Assembly (NCBI GenBank): GCA_964558485.1
Contig: CAZLED010000005.1
Location: forward strand, 1-56,552
From: UMGS1696 sp964558485
Lineage (GTDB): Bacteria; Bacillota; Clostridia; Oscillospirales; CAG-272
Reading direction: 5' to 3'
Length of the DNA stretch: 56,552 bases
Within the stretch, counting starts at the first letter, position 1. The number at the start of each line of letters is the position of its first letter. This document shows, piece after piece, positions 9,348 through 17,638 of this stretch. The notes beneath the pieces are model-generated. The model was not told the DNA's origin. It did no database searches and saw nothing but the letters and a program-made list of their open reading frames with translations. The position numbers were made by a program, and so were the translations under genes.

Positions 9348-9776
9348 TTGAATACGGATAAAAAGAAGGTATGGATCAAATACGCCGTTTGCATCGGTGT
9401 GGCTTCTCTGATCACGTTGGCTGTGTTCGCCATGAAGGGCTTTTTCACGGATCGAATCGAAGCCAACCTGGCGATCCTGGCAGACGGGTTCACCGTTTCC
9501 GGTACGCTGCTGACAGCGTTTGCCGGGTTGCTCTATGTGCAAGGCGAAGGTGTGTTCATTGGTATCACCTTTGTGCTGCGGAACATCGTGCAGGCGTTTC
9601 TGCCCATGGGTAGACGACACCACGAGTTCTACGGCGCCTACCGGGAACGCAAGATGAGCGAGCTGAAAAAGCAAGGCGACCATTGCCTGCTTGTGGTGGG
9701 ACTGAGCTGCCTGGCCATCGGCATTCTGTTTACGGTGATCTGGTACACAAAATACTATCAGGCACCGGTAATCTGA
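9348..9776 (+). CDS. Small two-to-three-helix membrane protein (DUF3899-like)
   Basis: A 142-residue protein with a TTG start 21 bases after oppF, so it is probably the last gene of the opp operon. It shows a basic N-terminus, a membrane helix at about 10-28, a second hydrophobic stretch at about 45-75, a charged segment (GRRHHEFYGAYRERKMSELKKQG) and a final helix at about 112-132. The layout resembles DUF3899 proteins of Firmicutes, whose function is unknown. The upstream ribosome site is weak, so the start is uncertain. A terminator follows directly. Confidence 0.6.
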   Translation: MNTDKKKVWIKYAVCIGVASLITLAVFAMKGFFTDRIEANLAILADGFTVSGTLLTAFAGLLYVQGEGVFIGITFVLRNIVQAFLPMGRRHHEFYGAYRERKMSELKKQGDHCLLVVGLSCLAIGILFTVIWYTKYYQAPVI

Positions 9777-9791
9777 TCCCATATGTACAGC

Positions 9792-9840
9792 AAAAAACCG
9801 ACCGAACTTCCCAGCGTATGGGAGGCTCCGGTCGGTTTTT
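9792..9840. terminator. Bidirectional rho-independent terminator
   Basis: AAAAAACCGACCG (9792-9804) pairs with CGGTCGGTTTTT (9829-9840). The A-run on one side and T-run on the other make it work for both the opp operon (plus) and the converging regulator gene (minus). Confidence 0.85.
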
Positions 9841-9855
9841 GTTTGTCTTGCATTT

Positions 9856-11520
9856 TTAGGAAAATATCGTTTTCTCTTCCTGCTGCAGTACGGCCGCAAA
9901 GCGAAGCATCTGTTTCCGGGACGACACGCCCAGCTTGCCCAGCAGATTGTGGTTGTGGTACTTCAGTGTGCTTTCCTGGATGTGCAAAAGCGGTGCGATC
10001 TCCTTGGCGGTCTTGCCGCTGAGATACAATTCGAACACCTCACGTTCCTTATCCGTCAGGGTCTGCAGTCCGGCCTTGAAGTTTTCATATTCGTACGGAT
10101 CGATCTCGTCTTTCCGGGAATAGGCAAGGCGTTCTGCGGTCTTGGTGGCCTCGGCATAGCGATCCTGCATTTCTTCCACCGCACTGATGGCTTGCTCCTT
10201 CTCCGATTCGGCACGGGTCAGGGTCTCCGCATGGATCCGATCCTGCTCCGTCAAGAGGGCAAGCAGGTCGTCTGTCGCGGTGGTCTGGGCTGTGGCATCG
10301 GTGTATTTCTTCTGTTGGATCTGCGCCAGATCCTGCTTGATGGGCTGTATGTATCGCTTGGTGAAATAAAAGGTCAGCGAAAGTGCCGCCACCAGGAACA
10401 CGACAAACAGAAGGATCCCACGGGCCATATCCCGGAACACCATGCCGTCGTAATCCTGCTTGGGAATGAGTACGCTGATGTAGGTGGCGCCATCTCCCGG
10501 ACACAGACCGATCTCCCGGGTGATCCCGATATACGCATCGGTGTCGCTGGTGTAGATCGTCATGCCGTCTTTCCCGGTACGGGACTGAAAATCCCCATTG
10601 GGCTCCAAATAATACGCATCACGCACACCGGCGCTGAGGGTGTCGTTTGCCAGCTCCAGTTCGTCCTTGCTTCTGGAAATGCAGAAGATGGCCCGATCCA
10701 GCTCCGACTGCTGGGCAAATTGCTGCTTAAAATAGCCTTCGCTGATCTCAAAGCCGCAAAGCCCATAGAAGGTCCCATCGGCAGAGAGCAGGGGAATGGT
10801 CATAAGACACACGTGCTGGTCGGTGCCGGGCAAAAGAACCACATCGGATATGCGATAGCTGGAACGCAGAGGGAACGAAGCCTCCGTTTTCAAGGCGTCA
10901 TAGGATGGAAACCGATCGGTGCGAAATTCCAGCCGCCATTTCCGGTGGGGCATACAGTCGTGGGCCTTGCCGATATGGGCCAATCCCCGGTACAGCAGCA
11001 CACGGGTGTCCACCGTTTCCAGGCTGTTGCGCTGCAAATAGAGCCCCGTACGAGACAGTGCCGCATCTTCCACCTGGCTGTTTACCTGGGTATCCAGCAC
11101 AACAAAGGCACCGGAGCAGTCCGCTTCCCACAGCTTGTGCCGCAGTGGCTCGATCAAAGCCTCCTGCAGGCCTTCGATATGGTTTTCCGCATCGTGCAGT
11201 GCACCAAATGCAACATCGTTATTGGTAAGATAGCCATCGATCTGTTCCGTGAGCGTCTCCGAAAGCTGCACGCTCATCACTGCTAAATTGTCGAAATAGG
11301 TGTCGATCTGTTGCTCAAAAACCGCTGTCTGGAACTGCAGCATCGACGCCACACGGTCACGAGTGCCGGTGAAGGTACCCAGCAGCGAAAGCGTGGTGAG
11401 CAGCAACAGCAGCAGAAGCACCGCAAAGAGAAGCATATACCAAACCAGCTTGCGCTGCAAAGACTGTTTCCTTGGAGGATGCAAGGACTGCGTCCTTCGA
11501 GGATTGGCAAAATTGACCAT
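9856..11520 (-). CDS. Membrane-anchored sensor with LuxR-type HTH output
   Basis: A 554-residue one-component regulator that keeps its DNA-binding domain at the membrane. Helix 1 (about residues 25-46) is followed by an extracellular sensor region of about 320 residues that resembles a Cache-type domain. Helix 2 (about 370-390) comes next, then a cytoplasmic coiled-coil linker. The C-terminal GerE/LuxR helix-turn-helix (about 487-540) contains LTDKEREVFELYLSGKTAKE and a recognition helix around STLKYHNHNLLGKLGV. There is no receiver or kinase domain. The ribosome site AAGGTGG lies just before the ATG. It lies directly downstream of a solute-binding lipoprotein gene, so that protein may present the ligand to the sensor domain. 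The ligand and targets are unknown. Confidence 0.8.
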   Translation of the reverse strand: MVNFANPRRTQSLHPPRKQSLQRKLVWYMLLFAVLLLLLLLTTLSLLGTFTGTRDRVASMLQFQTAVFEQQIDTYFDNLAVMSVQLSETLTEQIDGYLTNNDVAFGALHDAENHIEGLQEALIEPLRHKLWEADCSGAFVVLDTQVNSQVEDAALSRTGLYLQRNSLETVDTRVLLYRGLAHIGKAHDCMPHRKWRLEFRTDRFPSYDALKTEASFPLRSSYRISDVVLLPGTDQHVCLMTIPLLSADGTFYGLCGFEISEGYFKQQFAQQSELDRAIFCISRSKDELELANDTLSAGVRDAYYLEPNGDFQSRTGKDGMTIYTSDTDAYIGITREIGLCPGDGATYISVLIPKQDYDGMVFRDMARGILLFVVFLVAALSLTFYFTKRYIQPIKQDLAQIQQKKYTDATAQTTATDDLLALLTEQDRIHAETLTRAESEKEQAISAVEEMQDRYAEATKTAERLAYSRKDEIDPYEYENFKAGLQTLTDKEREVFELYLSGKTAKEIAPLLHIQESTLKYHNHNLLGKLGVSSRKQMLRFAAVLQQEEKTIFS

Positions 11521-11587
11521 GCTGCCACCACCTTATTGTACGTTCTGGAACAGCTCCCATGTCTCCTGAACCAGATCTGCCGCATTT

Positions 11588-12865
11588 TCACCACCGGCAT
11601 ACCGGGCAGGAGAGCTTTTGCTGTTCCCGCAGGACATCGTACAGGGCATAGATCCGTGTGTAGTACCCCACAAAGGCCGGTTCCCGCACAGCCGTTGCCG
11701 TTTTTTGGACGGTACGCAGGGCCGTGTACAGATTCTGGTAGGCGGTGCTGGCAAAGTCGTAGTCTTCGATCGCATCAAAGGCATCCACGCTGACGGGCAT
11801 ATAGCCGGTCTCCACGCAGAATGCCAGGTTCCGTTCCCCTGCCGTCAGCCAACGGGCAAACACAGCCGCCGCCTCTGCCTTTTGTTCGGTGGTCTTGTAG
11901 GCGCAAAGTCCCACACCGGCCTGCGTCACCAATAGATCGGTACCGGCAGCAGTCGGTGTAGGCAGCACCTGCAGATCCATAGGCTCCGAGGTGTTGTCCG
12001 GATAGGTGACGGTATCGTTATAGTACAGGATCGAGGCAGAGGAACCCAGCCCACACATGACTTCTCCAGTCATCACCTGGGTGTTGGAGTACAGGTCAGA
12101 CACGATCACGTGCCCCTTGACCAGCGCATCCGCCAGTACATCCCAGCCTTCACGCAAAAGCGGCTCGTCAAAATCGTACCAGCCTTCGCTGGTGTACAGC
12201 TCCGTGGCCCCTTTTTCCATGGCATACAGCTCCACCATGCGGATCGGGTAGTCCAGCGCACAGAAGGGCTTGCCACCGGACCAGGTGTAGTAGGTCTCAG
12301 CCGCCTTGAAAAAGCCTTCCCAGGTGGCAAGATCGTCGTAGATCACGCCTGTTTCGGCAGAAAACCGGTCAAATTGGGTACCGGCGATGAACAATAAATG
12401 GGTGGATTTGGAGATGGGGAACACCGAAAGCTGCTCCTCCACCATGCCGTCTTCCAGAAACGAGGGCACATACTCTGCCAGCTCCGCCTTGGAAAACACG
12501 TCCTGCCAGTCCAAGAGATTGTCGGCACCCAGCTCCATGGCGTTGTTGTGGCAGAAGAACAGATCGGGCATAGCAACAGAACCTGCCTCATCACGCTGGG
12601 CAGAAAGCAGCTTTTCGCCGATCTGTGCGGTGCTGGACATCAGCGAAACATTGATGATGATCCCTTTGTCCCGACCGGTGGTGCGGTTGAATTCTTCGAT
12701 CAGGCGATTCATAGGCGAGTCGGCCTGCTCTCCGTATACGTGCCACATGGTCAGCGTGACAGGCTCATCCGGATCCAGCAGCGTCTTCTTACCGCAGCCG
12801 GAAAAGGTCGGCAGCAGCAGAGACAGCACCAATGCATAGAGCAGTAGGATGCGAAACTTCTTCAT
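11588..12865 (-). CDS. Extracellular solute-binding lipoprotein (family 1), 3' end apparently frameshifted
   Basis: A binding protein of about 425 residues with a lipoprotein signal (LPTFSGC, Cys near residue 24) and the sugar-type opening VTLTMWHVYGEQ. The ATG at 12865 is preferred because its AGGA is 9 bases away, whereas the ATG at 12871 is only 3 bases from it. The present frame ends abruptly in a Cys/Trp-rich tail (CPVCRW). The next frame downstream encodes ARYAGGENAADLVQETW and ends with a TAA at 11533, which is the amphipathic C-terminal helix typical of this family. Removing one A from the AAAA run near 11619-11622 restores that ending. No permease or ATPase genes are adjacent. It is the first gene of a two-gene unit with the LuxR-type membrane regulator. 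Confidence 0.8.
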   Translation of the reverse strand: MKKFRILLLYALVLSLLLPTFSGCGKKTLLDPDEPVTLTMWHVYGEQADSPMNRLIEEFNRTTGRDKGIIINVSLMSSTAQIGEKLLSAQRDEAGSVAMPDLFFCHNNAMELGADNLLDWQDVFSKAELAEYVPSFLEDGMVEEQLSVFPISKSTHLLFIAGTQFDRFSAETGVIYDDLATWEGFFKAAETYYTWSGGKPFCALDYPIRMVELYAMEKGATELYTSEGWYDFDEPLLREGWDVLADALVKGHVIVSDLYSNTQVMTGEVMCGLGSSASILYYNDTVTYPDNTSEPMDLQVLPTPTAAGTDLLVTQAGVGLCAYKTTEQKAEAAAVFARWLTAGERNLAFCVETGYMPVSVDAFDAIEDYDFASTAYQNLYTALRTVQKTATAVREPAFVGYYTRIYALYDVLREQQKLSCPVCRW

Positions 12866-12871
12866 TTTCAT

Positions 12872-13519
12872 AATTCCTTCTTTTCTTCCAAAACTGGGGG
12901 ATTTTTTCGTGGACGCAGACGCAAATGGGGAAACGAGCCAAAGGCTGAGCGCCAGGGCACTTTTGGCGATTTTTTCACCAGGGTCAGCATTTTCGTTCCC
13001 CGATCTCTATCTTTTTGGCAATTTTTTTGGGTATATCCCCACCTTTTTGGGGTTTGGGTGGGGGACAAATGCGCCAAAATAGGTATAATATAGGTGCAGG
13101 GACTACAAAAGATATACAGTTCCAGAAATTACCACACGTGCAACGGTTGCAACAGTTGACGGTTTCGTGGGCCGTCTATGGTGCATAAGGACCTTTGGCA
13201 CGTATGGGACATTACCACCGAAAGGCGCTCTGGTGCACGGGCCAGTGTACAGAGAGCCTGGCGATGGGATGGGATGTGTATCGGTCAAGAATGGGTTGGT
13301 TCTGCGGAAGTTATCCTTTGCACGCCAATGCAGGCAGAGCCAGCCTATGTTGTTCCTGATTATATTATACCATAGTTTTGGGTATCAGTCAATAAATTGA
13401 CAATAAAAATTTGACTATGCGCAAAAAAATGTCTGTCGGTATCAAATGCCTTTCGGCGAAAATGTCGAGTGCCTTTGACGAAACATAGTTTGCCGGCAGA
13501 TATAGGAGGATTTTGATCC
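12872..13519. other. Intergenic region with promoter and long leader
   Basis: About 650 bases between the SBP gene (minus) and the repeat lipoprotein (plus). It contains the minus promoter at 13364-13392. A weaker plus-strand candidate is GGGACA-16-TATAAT with its -10 at 13084-13089. Short reading frames on both strands (for example 13103-13288 minus and 13167-13400 plus) have no family features. The SBP transcript would have a leader of about 490 nt. No known RNA family was recognised. Confidence 0.4.
13364..13392 (-). promoter_or_regulatory. Promoter for the SBP/LuxR-type regulator operon
   Basis: Reading the minus strand: TTGACT (13392-13387), 17 bases, TATAAT (13369-13364). Start of transcription is expected near 13357, about 490 bases before the SBP start codon. 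Confidence 0.7.
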
Positions 13520-14725
13520 ATGAAGAAAAAGAAATATTCGCTTTCTCTGTGTTTGCTCTGTATGCTGCTGTTGACCGGCTGCACCACAGGAAACGCAGAG
13601 CTGGACGAAGCATTGAACGATACGCTGCTGACCGCCATGGGGGCGCTGGAGGATGGTGCATCTACCGAAGGCGACACGACCGCTGGTGAAGATACTACGG
13701 CTGAAGCGCAGGATACTACCGCCGAAGCCCAGGATACTACCGCCGAAGCCCAGGATACTACCGCTGGTGAAGACACCACGGCTGAAGCCGAAGACACCAC
13801 AGCACCGGCCGTGGAGAACACCGATCCTGCTCCCGCCGATGAGGAAACTACGGCAGTGGCAATCGAACCCACAACGACCACAGTCTCCCATGAAGACAAT
13901 CCCTATTGGGGCGCCAAGTATGCCTATCTGCAGGCCCTCATCGAGGAGCGTGGCTGCATGGGTGGTGTCATGTACGTCGAACTGGTGGGCAGTGACTGGA
14001 ACGAGGAATATATCCGGGAGTGCCTGGAATACGATCGAGTGGTGGACTATATGTCCGTGTTTGGCAACGGTGCCGTGGTACTGGGCGAAGGGGAACAGCT
14101 CTTTGCACTGCTGCCGGGTGAGGGTGCCTGGATCACCGTTTACCCTTCGGAGATCACCGAGGACGCCGAATTTGTGGACGACCTGACCGCTCCTTTGTAC
14201 GAGGGCGCAGTGGGTGAGCCGATCCTGCTCCGGTGCAACTACAGCGATTCGTACAGCAATGTTTACGTGACGGTGCAGAATGGGGAAGCCATGTACGAGC
14301 TGCGTCCCAACATGAGCGGAGAATATGCCTACATGATGGCACCGGCCGACGGCTGGCTCGACATTGCCCCGCTGGACATTCGTTCCCTGGGCTATGAGAC
14401 GCTGCAATGGTTCCAGTACAACTACGGCTATGAGCTGGAGGAAGGCCTGGCAAACGGTTATGCGCTGGAATACATGGGGCCGGAATATTACTACAACCAT
14501 TACCTTTTGAAGTTTGGTATGTATCGTGGCATGGACGACGACAGCGAAGAGATCGACACCTATGCGGAATATGCCGTGGACCTGACGTATACGTATAAAA
14601 TGGATCCGGATACCGGCTACTACCAGGTGATCGGCGACGGTATGCTTTTCGACAGCATCGAGCAGGTGGAAATGTATCTGGAATCGCTGGATGACATGGT
14701 CAACACCGACGAAGCCGTTGGCTGA
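13520..14725 (+). CDS. Lipoprotein with Asp-Thr-Thr-Ala heptad repeats, function unknown
   Basis: A 401-residue protein with a lipoprotein signal (short Lys-rich start, hydrophobic core, LLTGC at about residues 11-15). After a helix of about 30 residues comes a low-complexity linker (about 50-100) built from DTTAEAQ/DTTAGE units, which probably holds the folded part away from the membrane. The remaining 280 residues are acidic and Tyr-rich, with no family I recognise. AGGAGG at 13504-13509 supports the ATG. It precedes the SPFH/zinc-ribbon locus by 66 bases on the same strand and may belong to it. No enzymatic motif is visible. Confidence 0.75.
   Translation: MKKKKYSLSLCLLCMLLLTGCTTGNAELDEALNDTLLTAMGALEDGASTEGDTTAGEDTTAEAQDTTAEAQDTTAEAQDTTAGEDTTAEAEDTTAPAVENTDPAPADEETTAVAIEPTTTTVSHEDNPYWGAKYAYLQALIEERGCMGGVMYVELVGSDWNEEYIRECLEYDRVVDYMSVFGNGAVVLGEGEQLFALLPGEGAWITVYPSEITEDAEFVDDLTAPLYEGAVGEPILLRCNYSDSYSNVYVTVQNGEAMYELRPNMSGEYAYMMAPADGWLDIAPLDIRSLGYETLQWFQYNYGYELEEGLANGYALEYMGPEYYYNHYLLKFGMYRGMDDDSEEIDTYAEYAVDLTYTYKMDPDTGYYQVIGDGMLFDSIEQVEMYLESLDDMVNTDEAVG
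13668..13803 (+). repeat. 21-bp tandem repeats inside the lipoprotein gene
   Basis: In-frame units of the form GATACTACCGCCGAAGCCCAG, about six copies, some near-identical, encoding DTTAEAQ with DTTAGE variants. The near-identity suggests recent slippage-type expansion and likely copy-number variation between strains. Confidence 0.8.
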
Positions 14726-14791
14726 TATAGCCACATCCGAAATATAAATATAACACGAAATCACACGATTGTATAGAAAGGAATCTGTATT

Positions 14792-16207
14792 ATGGGACTT
14801 ATCAAAGCAGGACTTGGTGCCATAGGCGGCACACTGGCAGATCAATGGAAAGAGTATTTCTACTGTGAAGCACTGCCGAAGGATGTGTTGATGCGCAAAG
14901 GCGAAAAGCGTGTCAGCGGTCGCTCTACCAACACCAGAGGCAGCGACAACATCATCACCAATGGTTCCGGTATCGCCGTAGCCGATGGACAGTGTATGAT
15001 CATCGTGGAACAGGGCAAGATCGTGGAGGTCTGCGCCGAACCCGGTGAATTTACATACGATAGCTCCAGCGAGCCTTCCATCTTCTCCGGCAGCCTGGGC
15101 GAAAGCATCAAGGAGACCTTCAAGACCATCGGCAAGCGCTTCACCTATGGCGGCGATACCGGTATGGATCAGAGAGTCTACTATTTCAACACCAAAGAGC
15201 TGATCGACAACAAGTTCGGTACGCCCAATCCGATCCCCTTCCGGGTAGTGGATTCCAAGATCGGTCTGGACATCGACGTGTCCGTACGCTGCTCCGGTGT
15301 GTACTCCTACAAGATCGCCGACCCGTTGCTGTTCTACACCAACGTATGCGGCAACGTATCCACCGAATATACCCGTGATGAGCTGGATGGCCAGCTGAAG
15401 GCAGAATTCGTCAGCGCTCTGCAGCCGGCCTTTGGCAAGCTCTCCGACATGGAGCTGCGTCCGAACCAGATCGTCACCCACAATACCGACCTGGAAAACG
15501 CCATGAATGCGGCACTGTCCGAAAAATGGGGTGCGCTCCGTGGTCTGACCGTGGTCAGCATCGCCCTGGGTTCCGTGACCCTGCCGGACGAAGACGCCGA
15601 CCTGATCAAGCAGGCACAGCGCAATGCCATCAACCGTGACCCCACCATGGCCGCCGCTACCCTGGTTGGTGCCCAGGCAGAAGCCATGAAGACCGCTGCC
15701 GGTAACTCTGCCGGTGCGATGACAGGCTTTATGGGCATGAACATGGCTGCCGGTGCCGGTGGTATGAACGCCCAGAACCTGTTCGCCATGGGTCAGCAGC
15801 AGCAAGCACAGCAGCAGGCACAACAGCAAGCCGCAGCTGTTCCTGCCGCCAACGGTTGGAAGTGCTCCTGTGGTGTCACGGCTACCGGTAAGTTCTGTCC
15901 CGAATGCGGTGCCAAGAAGCCCGAACCCAAGCCGGCCGGTGGTTGGACCTGCAAGTGCGGCGCTACGGCGACCGGGAAGTTCTGCCCCGAATGCGGTTCT
16001 CCCAAGCCTGCTGAGGACGATGGCTGGACCTGCTCCTGCGGTGCGGTGAACAAGGGCAAGTTCTGCGCCGAATGTGGTGCCAAGAAGCCGTCCGGTGTGC
16101 CCCAGTATCGTTGCGACAAGTGCGGTTGGGAACCGGAAAAGGGTACCAAGCCCCCGAAGTTCTGCCCGGAATGCGGTGACCCCTTCGACGACGGCGACCT
16201 GGTGTAA
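14792..16207 (+). CDS. SPFH-domain protein with four C-terminal zinc ribbons (YdjI-like)
   Basis: A 471-residue protein. The N-terminal part (about 1-290) matches the SPFH/virion-core-protein family that includes Bacillus YdjI: MGLIK..LGAIGGTLADQWKEYFYC start, the V.V.CSG.YSY.I.DP.LFY.N segment and the helical TLPDEDADLIKQAQR region. A flexible Gly/Met/Ala and Gln-rich linker (about 300-350) follows, then four zinc ribbons. The first three repeat W.C.CG...GKFC.ECG, and the last is YRCDKCGWEP...KFCPECGD. The usual family has one ribbon or none. SPFH proteins assemble into membrane-associated scaffolds. The gene heads a run of zinc-ribbon genes up to 21022, and an AGAAAGGA site precedes the ATG. 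A role in envelope maintenance is inferred. Confidence 0.85.
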   Translation: MGLIKAGLGAIGGTLADQWKEYFYCEALPKDVLMRKGEKRVSGRSTNTRGSDNIITNGSGIAVADGQCMIIVEQGKIVEVCAEPGEFTYDSSSEPSIFSGSLGESIKETFKTIGKRFTYGGDTGMDQRVYYFNTKELIDNKFGTPNPIPFRVVDSKIGLDIDVSVRCSGVYSYKIADPLLFYTNVCGNVSTEYTRDELDGQLKAEFVSALQPAFGKLSDMELRPNQIVTHNTDLENAMNAALSEKWGALRGLTVVSIALGSVTLPDEDADLIKQAQRNAINRDPTMAAATLVGAQAEAMKTAAGNSAGAMTGFMGMNMAAGAGGMNAQNLFAMGQQQQAQQQAQQQAAAVPAANGWKCSCGVTATGKFCPECGAKKPEPKPAGGWTCKCGATATGKFCPECGSPKPAEDDGWTCSCGAVNKGKFCAECGAKKPSGVPQYRCDKCGWEPEKGTKPPKFCPECGDPFDDGDLV

Positions 16208-16277
16208 TAGGCCCGGTATGGCATACCGCATATAACGATACCAATAATGTTATACCCAAATAATACGGAGGTATACT

Positions 16278-17093
16278 ATGGGACTTTTCGATAAAAAATA
16301 CTGCGACGTCTGCGGTGAGAAGATCGGCCTGCTGGGCAATCGGAAGCTGGAAGACGGCAACCTGTGCAAGGACTGCGCCAAAAAGCTCTCGCCCCTGTTC
16401 AACGAACGCCGCCATTCCACCGTAGATGAGATCAAGGCACAGCTGCAATACAGAGAAGAAAACGCCGCACTGCTGGATGGTTTCCACCCGGATCGCCACT
16501 ACGGCCGCTCCAAGATGATCTTTGTGGACACGGAAGCCAAGAAGTTTATCGTCACCTTCTATAGTGACTGGAAGGATGAAAACCCCGACCTGATCTCCTT
16601 TGACCAGGTGAAGAACGTCCAGTGCGAGGTTAAGGAAAATCGTTCGGAGATCTACTACAAGGACAACGAAGGCAACAACAAGAGCTATTCGCCGCCTCGT
16701 TACAACTACGAATATTCCTTCATCGTAAAGATCTTCGTGGAATCCCCGTGGTTTGACGAGATCAAGGTGGATCTGACCGGTACCCAATGTCCGGACAGCC
16801 CCCACAGCCCTGACTACCGGGATCTGGAATACCAGGTGAAGGAGATCACCGAGCTGCTTATGAACCGGGAGATCGTTCCCACCGCACAGCCTGCTGCAGC
16901 ACCGGCCGCTAAGGCGGAGGATGGTTGGACCTGCGCTTGCGGTGCAGTGAACACAGGCAAGTTCTGTGCATCCTGCGGCAATCCCAAGCCGGAGAGCAGT
17001 GGAGTCAAGTTCTGCGGCAACTGCGGCTGGAAGAATCCCGATCCTGCCAACACACCCAAGTTCTGCCCGGAATGCGGCAGTAAGTTAGGGTAA
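16278..17093 (+). CDS. DUF4428 protein with C-terminal double zinc ribbon
   Basis: A 271-residue protein. The DUF4428 zinc finger opens it: CDVCG at about residue 9 and KLEDGNLCKDCAKKLS at about 28-43. The middle (about 60-185) is a beta-rich domain of unknown function that may be PH-like. The C-terminus holds two ribbons: WTCACGAVNTGKFCASCG and KFCGNCGW...KFCPECGS, nearly copies of those in the upstream SPFH protein, so the two proteins probably share partners. The leader GGAGGTATACTATG gives a firm start. It lies 70 bases after the SPFH gene and 5 bases before the next lipoprotein. Confidence 0.8.
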   Translation: MGLFDKKYCDVCGEKIGLLGNRKLEDGNLCKDCAKKLSPLFNERRHSTVDEIKAQLQYREENAALLDGFHPDRHYGRSKMIFVDTEAKKFIVTFYSDWKDENPDLISFDQVKNVQCEVKENRSEIYYKDNEGNNKSYSPPRYNYEYSFIVKIFVESPWFDEIKVDLTGTQCPDSPHSPDYRDLEYQVKEITELLMNREIVPTAQPAAAPAAKAEDGWTCACGAVNTGKFCASCGNPKPESSGVKFCGNCGWKNPDPANTPKFCPECGSKLG

Positions 17094-17098
17094 GCCCT

Positions 17099-17599
17099 AT
17101 GTGGAAACGGTGTATTCAGATGGCCATGCTGCTTAGCCTGTTGACCATCGGCATTGGCGGGTTGTGGAGCTGCAGCAAAGTGCCCACACCTGCCAGCCAT
17201 ACCCCGGAGGAGATCACAGCCGTTGCCATTTCCTATGCCGGCATGGATCGCAGTGTCAACTATTCCTTTTGGCTGCGGAATGAAGCAGATGCATGGCTGT
17301 TCGACGCCACCTGCTTTATCCACCAGAACGAAGTGGAAACCGAGCTGGTAGGCTGCCCCATCACGGCGGAAGAAAAGGATGCGTGTGTGGCGCTTCTGGT
17401 GGAAAACGACACGATCACCTATGTGGAAAACCATTCGTCCACAAACCAAAATCATGCAGCCGATGCAGAGAGCACCAGCATCGTATTGACCTTTTCGGAC
17501 GGCACACAGTGCGTGGCCAGCGGAACACAGCCGGCACTGGAAGCATTTTTCTACAGCCTTGCCGAAACCTATGCGGATGCAGGATCCTCAGCATCTTAA
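17099..17599 (+). CDS. Small lipoprotein, function unknown
   Basis: A 166-residue protein with a lipoprotein signal (basic MWKRC start, hydrophobic core, LWSCSK with Cys at about residue 25). It is followed by a beta-type domain with many short strands (EEITAVAISY, VNYSFWLRN, TSIVLTFSDG). No family was recognised. It starts 5 bases after the DUF4428 gene with only a weak ribosome site, indicating translational coupling. Its position in the zinc-ribbon locus makes an envelope role likely, but that is inference only. Confidence 0.7.
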   Translation: MWKRCIQMAMLLSLLTIGIGGLWSCSKVPTPASHTPEEITAVAISYAGMDRSVNYSFWLRNEADAWLFDATCFIHQNEVETELVGCPITAEEKDACVALLVENDTITYVENHSSTNQNHAADAESTSIVLTFSDGTQCVASGTQPALEAFFYSLAETYADAGSSAS

Positions 17600-17638
17600 C
17601 ACAACATAACAAACAGTGACAGAAAAGGAGTTATACCT

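Noticed and set aside
8052..9899. 615-codon minus-strand frame opposite oppF
   Set aside because: Antisense of oppF and the small membrane protein and runs through the bidirectional terminator.
13167..13400. Possible 77-codon plus-strand gene in the 12872-13519 gap
   Set aside because: No ribosome site or family features, and it lies over the minus-strand promoter.
13668..13803. Considered as a CRISPR-like array because of regular 21-bp repeats
   Set aside because: No unique spacers; units are in frame and encode a lipoprotein linker.
13442..16231. 929-codon minus-strand open frame opposite the lipoprotein and SPFH genes
   Set aside because: It runs antisense across two real genes and their gap, with low-complexity Gly/Thr/Ser runs mirroring the repeats.
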